DNA of 64,000 bases from Stichopus chloronotus (Eukaryota > Echinodermata > Holothuroidea > Aspidochirotida > Stichopodidae). A program made the translations under genes and the position numbers. The notes under the pieces were generated by a model, which was not told the origin of the DNA, searched no databases, and was given only the letters and a program-made list of their open reading frames with translations. The stretch's first letter is position 1; every line of letters begins with the position of its first letter. Location of the stretch: positions 35,093,200 through 35,157,199 of the forward strand of contig CM037843.1 of NCBI GenBank assembly GCA_021234535.1, in the 5' to 3' direction. Shown in pieces: positions 46,117-58,600 of this stretch.

Positions 46117-46674
46117 TGACTGTGTGGACAGCCTCGTGCAAAATTCGTAATCATGGCACAATGATGTGGAAGTTGTAAAGTGGTTTTGCCCGTTCTTGTT
46201 ATTGTGCAACTTCTGCCCCATAGACTTGGTCAACCCTATTAAAAATATTGGTTGTTTCAGATGATCTGTATCTTTACATGAAGGTGTTAAGCATATTAAG
46301 AGTTGTTGACATGTTGTTCAGTATTATTATGGATGTTACAACTGACAAGAATACATTGAACATTAACTGGCCCGTTCCTTTAAGTGAAGCTGAGATCTGA
46401 TATTTACCATTTCTGCGTTTAGTTTAGGTGAAAAATTTCTTATGTAATATCGTAGGTCACGAAGGTGTGTATGGTCTCATTTGTGCTTTTCTCCCTTTTT
46501 GTGAAAGATTCAGAAGCTGTTAAATATAACCAATGAGAGCCCATCATGACAAAATCTCACTTTGGTGCAAAATGATAATTCTCAGATCTTTAACCCTGAT
46601 GTTACTATGAAGTGAACAATGTTGATTATGATAAATTCCAGCACATGATTTGACAAGGATTACAGCTATGCATT

Positions 46675-46885
46675 CTACCTCTTCAAATTTCGAAAACCTT
46701 GTAAACACGTACCTCAAGGAGAGAAGCTTAGATTTCAGATGTAATGTGTAGGTGTTGCATCACCGTAATATGCAGTTGTGCTTGTTGAAGCATGATAAAT
46801 ATCAGTCATCATTCATAGGAATCCTCGCAATGAAGTCATCATACAAAACCACAAATGCATTCATGAATTTTGGTTTAATCTTGTT
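46675..46885 (+). repeat. Dispersed repeat copy B2 (partner 13.48-13.69 kb)
   Basis: Begins 'CGAAAACCTTGTAAACACGT', 'ACCTCAAGGAGAGAAGCTTAG', then 'TGCATCACCGTAATATGCAG' and 'TTGTGCTTGTTGAAGCATGA', matching 13480-13680 block by block. Confidence 0.8.
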
Positions 46886-47506
46886 TCCTTTTGAGAGTTT
46901 ATTTCCCAAGACAAGAAAATTAAAACATGTTGATATTCAACTATTGTTCCTTGTTTCTTCTTGTCATTATTACAGTATATCTTTTGTTTTAAGTGTTTTG
47001 ATATAATGAGGGACAATTTGAGGGCAGACAAAATGTGGTTATATGGGATAATTACCATAAAAATGGAAGAATTTTGAAATCAAATCATTTCAATTGTTTG
47101 ACACATTTGTAATTTAGCAGTTGTACTCCTTTATGACACCTGGCAACCCTGGTGCTCAATCATATTTTCATGAAAGTCTTCATGCGGTAGAAAGTGGCGT
47201 AAATGACATTTTTTGTATTTGGTAAATATGGATCACCCCAGGGATGTTGAACCCCACCTCAACCCTTTTTAGGAGACTGCCCTTACACAAATTTTAGTGA
47301 GCAGAATGCGTGCACAATGCAAGCAAACAGGGTGCAACTCATGTGCAGGGGCTTTTGCATGCTTCTAGCATGCGATTTGCTCACAATGAACCACTTTCAG
47401 CACGCTTTTAGTACGCTTTCCGCTTACTTTGAACAGTTGCACGCAATGTGCTCACTACTGACACGCTTCAATGTGCGTGCAGCGCATCTACTTTGCACGC
47501 AACATT

Positions 47507-47710
47507 GTGAGCAGAAGTGTGCAGTTTGGAAAGAAATTGTGTGCAGAAGCGTGCAATTTGGACTTGAACAATTTCTGAAGTGAGCGAAAGCGTGCGATTT
47601 GGACTTAAACATTTTCTGAAGTGAGCGAAAGCGTGCGATTTGGACTTAGAAATTTTTTAATGTGAGCTGAAGTGTGCAATTTGGACTTAGAAATTTTTTC
47701 AAGTGAGCAG
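47507..47710 (+). repeat. 41-bp satellite (GTGAGCGAAAGCGTGCGATTTGGACTT...)
   Basis: One short 32-bp unit at 47507, then four 41-bp units starting at 47539, 47580, 47621 and 47662, and the start of another at 47703. Consensus begins GTGAGCGAAAGCGTGCGATT. The 200 bp just before it (47300-47500) is rich in the same GCGTGC/GCACGC and GTGAGC/GCTCAC words in both orientations. Confidence 0.92.
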
Positions 47711-48868
47711 ATGTGTGAGGGAGGGAGTCTCCCTACCAGGCATGTGATAACTGATGAATATGAATTTGGCAGGATATGGGACACTTTTCTGTTCGACTAT
47801 AAACAAAGTAAAATTTTCCAATTTTAGGTGGTAATTTGCAAGGTCTGGGTATTGATAGATAAATTTTGAGCCAGACTTGAATTAAAAAGGTTCATTGAGC
47901 TTTGTATTTAAATTCTCTAAATTTTGTTTTCTAATTCTCTCTGTTTCCTTCACATACCTTGAAGGTATATGGTCGAACTAAGAGAATCTTCATCATACAA
48001 AAAATGAACATTACTCAGTGCATAACTGACGATTCAAGTTTGTTTTTGAAAATTTATGACGGTTTTAAACTCCAAGAGATGTGCTGTAGGGTGGATGTTA
48101 AAAAGTAATTCTTTTCATGGAGAGTTGTAGATGAATCGAATGGTCTGCCTGAATCTGTGGTATGCCTTGACATGATAATGCATTTAAAAATGCACTGCTT
48201 GACAAATATTTGTGCACGTGTAAGAGATTCAAAAGTTCTTTTTTGGCAGGGAGGAGGATGGGGGTTAGGGGATATCTGCTCTTTCAGTATCTTTTTATGA
48301 GGACATTGTCCTTTCTGGGCCCTCTTCTCACTAAATTAAAATTGGCCAACACATATGCGCTCAGCGGAGGGTACATCACTGCAGGGAATATATACACTTA
48401 CATCTTGTCACCATTCAGCATGCGTTTGCAGTTTTTGAAGGGACACATCAAAACTGACCTAGTGTGATTGCATCCTGCCCATACTGGTACGCTTCTTGAC
48501 TTAAATGGAAGGATGCATATAGAAAAGTGAAGTGAGTCAAAACATACAATGCAGCTAGCTAGTATGGATAGGCCTTAAGGGAATACTCCACTGAAAAGTG
48601 GCAGGACGGTTTCTTGAATGAAGGAGGATAAAATCTCAAACCCCATCCAGTTCCATCTGCCAAGCTAGGGAGAGGAATAAAGCACATATTCATGAGTGTC
48701 ATCTATGGGACTTCAGCCCGAAAAAATACAAAATTAAATATTTTTTCTGTGTACTGGCCGGGGGAACTGACTGACTTTCCATAATGCATTCAACGATTTT
48801 AAAACAGCTATTTATTGGTAAGTCCATACCTCAACCAAACGGGAACGTGCTTTTATGATGGGGTTCCA

Positions 48869-49036
48869 TACGAAAGACTATTAGGTGCCATCTACATAAA
48901 TATTTTCAATCTGTAATAATCTGTTATTACAGATTAATATTCTGTATTTACAGATTATTAATCTGTAATTACAGATTAATAACCTGTAATTACAGGTTAA
49001 AAATATTTTCATAGATGGTACTAATAGACTTTCGTA
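48869..49036. mobile_element. 168-bp fold-back element with palindromic core units
   Basis: The two ends are inverted copies: left TACGAAAGACTATTAG, then CCATCTAC, AATATTTT, CTGTAAT; the complement of the right end gives TACGAAAGTCTATTAG, CCATCTAT, AATATTTT, CTGTAAT (about 40 of 49 bases alike). The core holds four or five copies of a near-perfect 18-bp palindrome AATCTGTAATTACAGATT (exact at 48960-48977; AACCTGTAATTACAGGTT at 48981-48998). Single-stranded it would form a long hairpin or a chain of small ones. Likely a MITE-like element. Confidence 0.8.
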
Positions 49037-49161
49037 GTTTCCTTCCATACACCGAGAAAAAAAAATACTCCTCATTTCTGGATTTTTCTTTTCGGTGGGC
49101 AATCCCTTTAAGTTTTTGCACATACTTTTGTATCATGGGTTGCGTAACAACAAGCAGACGA

Positions 49162-49174
49162 TTCGAGAAATTTC
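49162..49174 (+). promoter_or_regulatory. Perfect three-unit heat-shock element upstream of AHSA1
   Basis: TTCGAGAAATTTC matches TTCnnGAAnnTTC exactly, the binding site of trimeric HSF1. It lies 373 bp before the AHSA1 start codon. AHSA1/Aha1 is known to be stress-inducible in yeast and human cells, so a functional role is plausible. The transcription start is not known from sequence. Confidence 0.55.
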
Positions 49175-49546
49175 TTATGGCGGTCTGGGAACCGATAATA
49201 CTTCCACAAAATAATATTAAGCAGTAAGTATCTGTACTGCTGATTATGTCTGTATGTCATAACTTGAAATCACATTAATTAGAAATTGTGTTTAAAATTA
49301 AAATATATTTTATCCGAAATATTACTGTAATTTAAATTGTTAATTTCGAGATCTCATTTGACATAAAAAGAGCGAATCTTGTCTGTAGAGGTATGCTACT
49401 GATATCAATACCAATTGCGCAGGTACGGTGTTGGATGACCAGTTGCAGTAGTGGAACCAGTACTGAGTTACACTTAAAGAACAGTTAACAACGTGAGTTC
49501 AGTGTGACTGCGACTGTGAGAAAAGGTGCTGCTCAAACCGCGGAAT

Positions 49547-49626
49547 ATGGCAAAATGGGGCGAAGGTGATCCTCGATGGATTGTTGAGGAAAGGCCCGAT
49601 GCTACAAATGTTAACAACTGGCACTG
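49547..49626 (+). CDS. AHSA1: AHSA1 exon 1
   Basis: MAKWGEGDPRWIVEERPDAT then NVNNWH and TG of Trp27. It carries the animal-specific N-terminal tail and most of the NxNNWHW motif that promotes nucleotide exchange on Hsp90. Donor GTAAGC; a 4.97-kb intron follows. Confidence 0.97.
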
Positions 49627-52600
49627 GTAAGCATATACTTCTCTTGTAATTTTCTCTCACCACCAACTACCATGCTTTCCTACTCGAATGGGTAATGCCA
49701 AGCGACAAAGTGCTTATATGTTCTTTCGTTCAACGTAAGTAGCAATTACGCGATGCTATAGAGAGGCCCCCCAAAGTTAATTTATTGATTTATGCAAGGT
49801 ATCATCCTTAGTCATATGTAAGCAATGGAAGAAGTACTTCCTAATGAATTGTAGAAAATGACCTCCTTTGTCTTGCACCTATGAAACAAACCATTTCAAT
49901 CACTTTGTAATTTATTCAGCCACACATGATGACCAGGCTTAAACTTAGGCCTAATGACTTGTTAAGGTTAGGCCTAACGTCACGTTTACAGGCCTGTAAA
50001 TACAGCAATGAATGAATGATGCACTCCCAGCTATTACTGAAACTGTAATACTTCAAACAAACTAACTTATTTTATTGAAAGCAGAATGGGACCAGATTTG
50101 AAAGTTTGCTGTGCGCTGGGATTTATTCCAGCACACAGATTCCAGTAAATAGGATACACATCTCTTGTGCACTTTTCAATCTTTCCAATCTGGGATTGGG
50201 GTAATTTCTGAAAATTAGTCCGTTGCTGATGTATGCCTGTCACACTTGCACTTCTGGTTCGTTGTTAAGGTTTTTGCACTCTTAAGCCTAGGCCCAGAGA
50301 ATTTATCCAGCATCGCATCTCATTTTGCTACACAGAATGATAAGATTGCTACACAAATTTAATATTGTGCAGCAGTTTTTGTACAAGCAGCATTAGGCTT
50401 TTCTCTGATTTTGTGACAAAATACCAAAGAAACCCCAAAGCTGCTATGCAAATGTTGAACACTAAATTATTCCCTGCCTAGACTTATAGGTTAGGCTTCT
50501 TATCCTTATTGAAATGTCACTTCATAACACAACCCAAAATACACCTCAGAATAACACCACATCTTCAAAATAATGATCCACCTGTTGGACATAGTTTACA
50601 TGATACTAGGGGTGCACTGGATTCCAAATCCACCTGGAATTCTGGCTGGATTTTAGGATTTTCCAAATTTCATACCCACGAAATCCTGTGAAATCTTGGG
50701 TTTAAGTTGTGCTCAATTTTAAATTGTGGAAGGGACACCACAGTAAATATTTTTATATCTGTAGCTGTTTATGGGAGACAGGGATCAACAGTGACTAATA
50801 GAATGACAAACAGAAAGGAATTGACAGAAGGCAGGAAGCAGACAACACCGCATATCACATCACATTTATTCTCTGTAACTGCCATGAAAACTGTTTAATA
50901 TCAATTCAAATACAAAACAAGACTATTAAAACAGTACAAATTTTGTGAAATGCAACAAAATATACTCTCAGATATGAAAATATACTCTCAAATAACTACA
51001 TGTAACACAAACTACAAAGTTTGTAAGTAGAGTCAGTGTTGTAGTCGAGTCACCACAATCCAAGGCCAAGACAGAGTCACAATCACCACCCCTGGAGACG
51101 GAGTCACCATCCCTTGAGGCCGAGTTCCTTCTGAGTGTGGGTCACCGAGTCACCATGTTTCAAAGCTCGCTTTCAAATAGTAAACAATTTCAAAGGTACA
51201 ATAATCCATAAACTGGATCAGCTAATCCTGTATAATTTGTATTATAAATACAAGGAACATTTTTTCAAAAACTTTCCACTCTTATACAACAGTGGAACTG
51301 TGGAAGATATGCACAAATCAAGGAATAAATGACTTTCTTTTTTTTTTTAAGAAAATTAAAGAAATCTTCACCTGAAAACAGCAAGTGGACTGCAATTTAT
51401 TCAGTTCATTTTCAAAATTGCTACCATGCTGTGCAAGCTTAAGCAGGTTCAAACAATATGTGTGTTGCATTTGAGGACTATTAGAGTCTCTAGCATACTG
51501 TAGGTAAGGATGATGTTGTGCTTGATGTGATTTGTAGACATATGATGATGCCACTTATGAAAGACCCACACAATAAGTGAAATATTAACTGGCATGGGCA
51601 AAACATTGGAAGCTGGAGCATGTAAGGCACATTTCATCCCTGCCATACTCTTGCCCTTTTGCATAGATGCCTTTGCAATGTGGAAAGGACATGTCATCTT
51701 TGTAATTTCAATTGCCAGCATGAAGTAATACAGTATTCTCCTATTTGACTTTCTTATACACCAGCAACAGACCAGTATATCACTATGTGAACTTAATAAC
51801 ATTCACATGAATATTGCCCAAATATGTCACTGAACAATGTGTGGCAATCAGAAAAGTGCATTGCATTATTAGTAGGTAATTATCATTAAGCATGATGTTG
51901 TGTAATACTGTAATCTTTTCCATTTTTAATGTTTTACACTGTAAATTCTACCCTGTTCATTGTTGCAAATTATTTTCAATTGCACCATGCTTACATGGTT
52001 ACTTATGTTATAGTTTCCATTCCTTCATCCATTTGGCCTGTTACCGTGCGCATTTATATGTTTTTAGAGTTAGGGCTTGACAATGAGTATTTCCAAATTC
52101 ATGTCACTGGATGTTTTTTCCTCACAACAAATGTAGCAAAGGGGGAACAATTCATTGCCTGGTTACAACCAAGGCTCACATTACATTTGTGATTCTTGCC
52201 CCAATATTGCTTTTCTACAAAAAGTAATTATGTATAGTTCTGCAAATATTGTCTGATGATACTCAACATAAATCAATGCTCTGTGTCATACCTGGTGGAT
52301 ACAGTGAATAATTACTTGAAGATCAAATACTGTTCAACATCTTATACTGTCAAAAACAATATATTACTCTGCACATACTGTAAGGAGAGAAAAAGAAAAC
52401 TGTTAGAAAATGCATCCTATGGACAGACCAGGGTTGGAAAACCTTGCGAACCTGGTTCGCGGGAAATTGGCGACGCTCGCGGGAAATCCTGCATTTCGGC
52501 ACACATTTTTGTTTCTTAAGAAAACAGGGAAAAAACCGGGAAATCTTCAGAGAAACAAAATAAATATAATAAATATTTAAAAGAAGCTCTGTTGATCGTT

Positions 52601-55600
52601 ATTGCTTACGATACTCACATAGGCAAATAGCGCATGTTACCTCTATGCCTGTAAACCACGATGTCCAGTATATCCCCAACGACCACGCAAGTAACCAGAA
52701 ATTATCTCCAGTTTGCTTTTAGGCACACTTGAACACACCACAGAGTCTAAGATGAGATAGGCAGATCTGTAAATTTGTTTTAGTGCATCAGTGCTTCGTT
52801 GTCTATTATGTTTGATGGTCTTTTTAGCCTACAGGTTACACTGTTGCCTCAGCCAAAGTACATTTTTATTCACCTGACCTAAGTTAGGCCTTGCCTGCTA
52901 GGCCTAATCAGGATTGGTGGTAGGAGGGTAATCTCCTCAGTTAGCGCTATTCAAATGCCAGTTCCACTTCCCTCATTCTCCCAAATGAATATCTGTGATA
53001 GTGTCTGTAAAAGCATCTATTATCTTCCCCTTTCAAAATGTTAGGTAGCTGTACTGTAGGTCTAGGGACTGGCCTATCCTAGTTCTACCATATGTTAATC
53101 AAAATAGCAAGTAGCTGAACTTAGATTTGGACCTAGGCCTACACTTCAAATAATCAATTTGCAAAGTTTGTGTTAGACTATGGTAGTTACCTCACTGTTA
53201 TGATAACTCTCTGTCTCAAAATGAAAATACCAAAGCTCATCCTCTGGGAACACTGGTTACACTTTACGTACAAAAGGCGTTAAAATGCCATGCAAGTAGC
53301 ACATTCTGTTTGCACTGTAAATCAAACACAAACTGTGGGAACTAGCAGAATGGAACAATGTAAGTTTTACAGCCCGGTCCAGTCATTGCCACTTGAGCCC
53401 ACAACAAAATCCCCACAGTCCAACAAATTGTCTGGATGAGCTTTAAGGTCATGTTATGGCCCTTAACTGTGTGTTCAATGGTTATTCACCGTGAGCACAT
53501 GATGTAAATTGTTATTCTTTTGTTATCCACCTATTTTTAACATCATGTGGTTTATTCGTTTTAGTTTTTGCCTTCTCTCCTGCTCTGCACTGTTAATCAC
53601 ATGCCTAACTGCCCCAACTGAAGTTGCTTCAACTCAGAAAGACCAAACTCAAGTTAGACACCTTCAGAGACTACATGCAGTGCATTCAGACACAGTTGTG
53701 TTTAAATTGAATGGATATGGCAGCAAAATTGAAGATTTTAGCATACTGAGGTATCAAGGTGGGAAGGCAACATTAGTTGGCCCAAATTTGATGAATTCCT
53801 GGCTATGCTGGATTAAAGAATGAGGAGTTCATGAAAACTTCCTTGCCTGCAGAAGTCAGCTTACTGTAGGTATCTTTGATGTATAGTATGTAGGACTTGA
53901 AATACATTTGTCATACAGGTTTCATATTCTGAGTTGATAAGTTTTAATTGCAAGTATAAATTCAAAAGATGCAGCTAAATTTGCTGTCAATCAAAGAGTA
54001 GGACCAATAGAGAATTTTGTTTACCCTCTTTCCAAAGGTATACCTTGGGGTGATGAGTGACTGCCGTTAAAACTTATTTCTTAGGTAGTCGCATATTAAT
54101 TGTTGACTCATTGCACCAGATAATTCCAGTTTCTCCCAACCACTTACTTCTGGCCCCTCCCATAGTCTGTCTAAAATTCCTCCTGGTGCAAACACAATCC
54201 AAGTTGTAAGTGCGACATATCTTGGTGAGCATAACAAGGACCACATGTGTGATAAAACAAACCATCTCTGTAAATGCTGTGTAATGTGAGCTGTGCTGCA
54301 TCTTTTGAATTTGCTGTCAATCAAAGAGTAGGACCAACAGAGACTTTTGTTTACCCTCTTTCGAAAGGTATACCTTGGGGTGATGAGTGACTGCCGTTAA
54401 AACTTATTTCTTAGGTAGCCACATATTAATCAGTACTGCTGTACAATTTACACTGACAAGCAAGCACAAATGTGGTAAATCCTTTTTGCAAACGTTTTCT
54501 GTCAGTGACAAGGTATTGTAAAGTGTTACAACTTTCTTGTTCATTACAGCAGTAGATTATTAGTGTACAATTTTAATGTGTGATCATTTTTATTTCACAG
54601 GACAGAGAAAGATGCATCTAGTTGGTCCAAGGATAAATTAAAAGCTCTTTTACTAGGCCTCAAAGTTTCCAACAATGAAGGTGAGTATTTTTGTACCTTG
54701 AACAAAGTTTGGCCTCTAGAATTTCACAAAATTTAGGAGGGGTCCAACTCCCTCATATTTGCAGCTTGTCAGTTCTAAAGGTAAGTTTGACAAGGTAGTG
54801 ACAAACAAGACAAAAACATGCAAAATATGCTAAATTAATGTTCAGTGCTTAGAAATTTGATTTTACAGTTGATACCATATTTCTTGTTCCAAAAGTATTA
54901 AGGCCATACCAACATGGAACATCTGTATTTTTTTTTCTCAGTTGCATTTATTTTTCTTTTGATAGCAGAATAAATTACTGAATTCAAACTGCATTTATGT
55001 ATTGTTGTTTGACATTGTTTAATAGGAGAATGTGAAGTTACAGAAATCAGCAAGTTAGAAGGAGAGGCATCAGCCAGCAATAGGAAAGGAAAGCTCATAT
55101 TTTTCTATGAATGGGACATACACTTAGAATGGAAAGGTAAGTGTGATGTTACCCTAATGATAAATGTTCTTGTGCTTGGTAATTTGCAGTAAAATTAGAA
55201 ATTCATATGAGTGGCAGTATTCAGCTTTTATTAAAACAGAACTTCTTTTTGTTGCTGAATGTAATGTGAGTTATGTGTCATTTAGTCCAAATGATACCTT
55301 GTAAGTCTCATTTCTGCATCAGATCTGCAACTACACTTTGGGTTGCATGCATTTCTCACCCTAAAATTCCAAATGTATATGATTCTATGCTGACAAATAT
55401 TGACACCATGATAAAGCACCTTGATCAAACAAATTCAAAGAAAAAGAACAGTTGTTAGTGGGATTATTCTAGAAGGCATTACATCCAGTTTCAATAAAGT
55501 GTTTTATCAATGTCATAATCACATGGTGCCTACTGTAATATGATTTTCATTGCTATTGCCCTCAGGATTGTAGCAGCAACTTAATTCTTCATCCATCAAG

Positions 55601-58600
55601 AAGTTTTGATGTTTGATGCCCATTTCAATATCTTTCCTTTCAAAGGTAATTTGACAGGGTGTGACACAAAACTGTCTGGGAAAGCTGAGATACCCAATCT
55701 GAGTGATGAGAATGATGCTGAAGAAATTGATGTAAGTCAGTGGTGACTGTGGAAGTTTCTTTCCATCTTCTGAGTGCTACAAACATTACATGTACACACA
55801 AGTATCTCTGAGGTATTCTTAAATAGGCAGGTGGAGGGGGGGGGGAGGGTATATTAAATGGTGGGTAGTGCCAGGTGTGAAGGCCTGGATGGAAATGTAA
55901 GAATTGATAAGGTGGAACTGTGAGGGCTTGTTGCTGTGTGCTGCATGAAAGTGAATGATCAGTATTGTAATTAGTCGTGGTGAAAGTCTCTAAAATGCAC
56001 AATTTTGAGTGGGTTATCTTATCTAGGGTTACTGGACTGAATTTTAGCTCCAGAAATAGTTGATTTTAACTGACTTGCAGGGAACCAGAAAGAAGCAGAT
56101 CACTATGAGCTTAACAAAAACTTAAGATCATTTACTGATGAACCTTGAGAAGAGCCCTCTTGATATTTACAAGGTGAGACGAGTCGTGAAATTAAGATAT
56201 TAAGCCATATGGTGTATCAAGTTGTCAGCAATGATGTGTTGCATTTATTGAAAGGTGTTATGAAGTCAGTGCGTAAAGAGAAAGACTAAAAGCAAAACCA
56301 TCATGTTTTGTGTCAGTTTAAGATCTGTGGTGATATTTCTCTCTCCAACCACCTGTCTTTCTCCACCCACCTTTTCTTTCTCATTCTTTTATTCTACAGG
56401 TAAGCGTTACAGTAAAAACAAACACTGCAGAGGCAAATAAGTTAAAGGCAATCATGAGAAAAGATGGTATAGAGATTATCAAGGAAAGACTAGGTGATTA
56501 CATTAAGAGCCTAAAAGAAGGTAAGTACAACATTCCCTCTGTTATATTTGTGAATTTTGATAAAATTTAGATCGTGCAGTTGTATTCTCATTACATTAGC
56601 CAAATGCAGAGAGTTTTTTTTTCATAATCAGCTTGTTACTTGACATTTCAGCAAATAAATTTGTTTTGAACTGTCGTTATTTATAATGCTATTGACATTT
56701 AATCAGTTAATATTGACCACTTTTAAATGTGAACCTATGGATTTGTTTGCCTTAAGCAGCCTGTTGGCACTTTGTGTCCAATATCAAAATATGTTGATAT
56801 ACCTTTCCCAGAATGAAATGTGTAGTAAACTTTTTGGCCTCATAAAAGTCCTTCCAATTGGGAAATTACTGTATGTTGTCCCACCACTGTAAAAGTGAAA
56901 TGATGTTGCTGCCATTGACTTAAATGTGAAGATTAGTTAAAGATATGCATTTGAAGAAAGACTATTGAAAACAAAGTCACTTCCATCTCTTTCCATGTTC
57001 ACCTTGTTTCTATGGTGAAGACTCACTGTCCCTAGATACAAATGTAATCTTCTTTTACACTTCTCTGTATCACAGCAGATTTAATGATTTATTAATGAGG
57101 TTCATCACATTTTTGGCTCTTTACTGACCTGCCTAACACCTGAAACTTCCTTGTTTATCAAAAAATTTTAAACAAATCTTAATCCGCAAGGTAATGATAA
57201 CATGCCGTCAATGAAGTCATTGTGTTTGCTCCTTTTGCAAGCTAGAACCATAATGTCCTTCATTTTCTAATCATTCCTCTCAGAATTTTCAAGAGGAATG
57301 ATATTACCTTCAAATAAGAGCTCAGACAACAGCCCTGCTCATCAGGCACCAAAGTTTAAAGAAAAGGTGAGAATCTAATAACTCATTCAAATTTTTGCAT
57401 ATTTACATATTCACATCAATGTGAATTTTCCATATGGTGTTGGTAGATAGTGATGTTTTCAACATAGTCCTTTATTTTGAGATTTGGCCTTTTTACAATC
57501 CATTGGTGCTTTTGGAATTCAAATTTTAGCCATGTAAATGACTACCCCTCTGTTGCTACATAGAGGATTTTGAAATGCCGGTAATCTGAAATAATTGGAC
57601 GTGTAAGGTAGCATTTGTGCAAGTGACATAAATGTATGACAAAACATTTTTTAGTTGGACTTTTATCTTATCAGTTTCATAAATGTTGGACTTGGAGAGT
57701 CTCTTTACTCAGTGTACTTTTTGCTTTGTGCATTTTCTCAAAGACAATATTCAATACAAACAGCTCTAACGTGGAGAAAATATCAGCCATGGAAATTGGT
57801 GTGAAGATTGAAACAAAGATCTTGACCTTGCAAGAAGAATTTAAATGTTCAGCTGAAGATTTGTACGAGATACTCACCGATCCAGAGGTAAAACTGGGTT
57901 CCTTTGATTTTTATTTTTGGTATCATAGAAAAAGTATTCATCATGTTTATCTTTAATCCTTTATTGAGAACGTTTAGAGACTGTCATGTATGAATTGAGG
58001 GTAACAAAGTTGCTACAATGTTAGGGATCAAGCGGGAAGAAAGTTGTATGATCACCTAGAATGCATTACCCCTTCATTTACAGTGAACTACTGTACATAT
58101 TGTACAGAATGAACCATAATTATGATCCCTTAGGCACATTGTGAAAGATTATATACATCACCACAATTTCTGCTCTACATTTGCACAGAGGGTCAAAGCA
58201 TTCACCAGAGGGAATGTTACAATGCAACTGGAGCCTGGTGGTAAATTTGTCTTCCTCGATGGAAACATATCTGGGACGTATGTCAAGTTGGTGAGTACTT
58301 GATACGAGTGTTGTTTTGGTGATAAGTATTCTCTTACGTTTATTCCGCCAAACTCTCACACACTATTCTAAATGGTTTGAAACTTGCAACTTCCCCGCAC
58401 TCCATCATGTGCTATTTGGAGTTATAATTACATAGCCTCACAGGCAGTGTCTCTGGAATCATCCTTCGGGTTGTGCCCGATTTGCCACACAAGATGAATA
58501 AGCTTGTCAGAAAAACAGATCCTGTAAGCACACAGTCTGCATACAGTGGATCAATACCCAATCTCCAGTACCGTCTCAAGTTACCCTGTCCTCGCGATTT

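Larger units (their letters stand above)
49627..54600. other. AHSA1 intron 1 (4.97 kb)
   Basis: Contains TAGGCCTA palindromes, the GAGTCACCA tract, a pair of E2F-like words near 52456-52487, a 104-codon open frame at 53509-53823, and a nested inverted/direct repeat structure at 53958-54430. No exon of another gene is supported. Confidence 0.6.

Noticed and set aside
54067..54324. Minus-strand 85-codon frame with WCNEST-like string recalling a Tc1/mariner transposase
   Set aside because: Only a short fortuitous resemblance; the flanking residues do not follow the transposase pattern.
56080..56160. Possible extra AHSA1 exon (AG|GGAACCAGAAAGAAGCAG)
   Set aside because: Exon 4 joins exon 5 directly in phase 0 and matches human AHSA1 without a gap; the candidate quickly meets stops.
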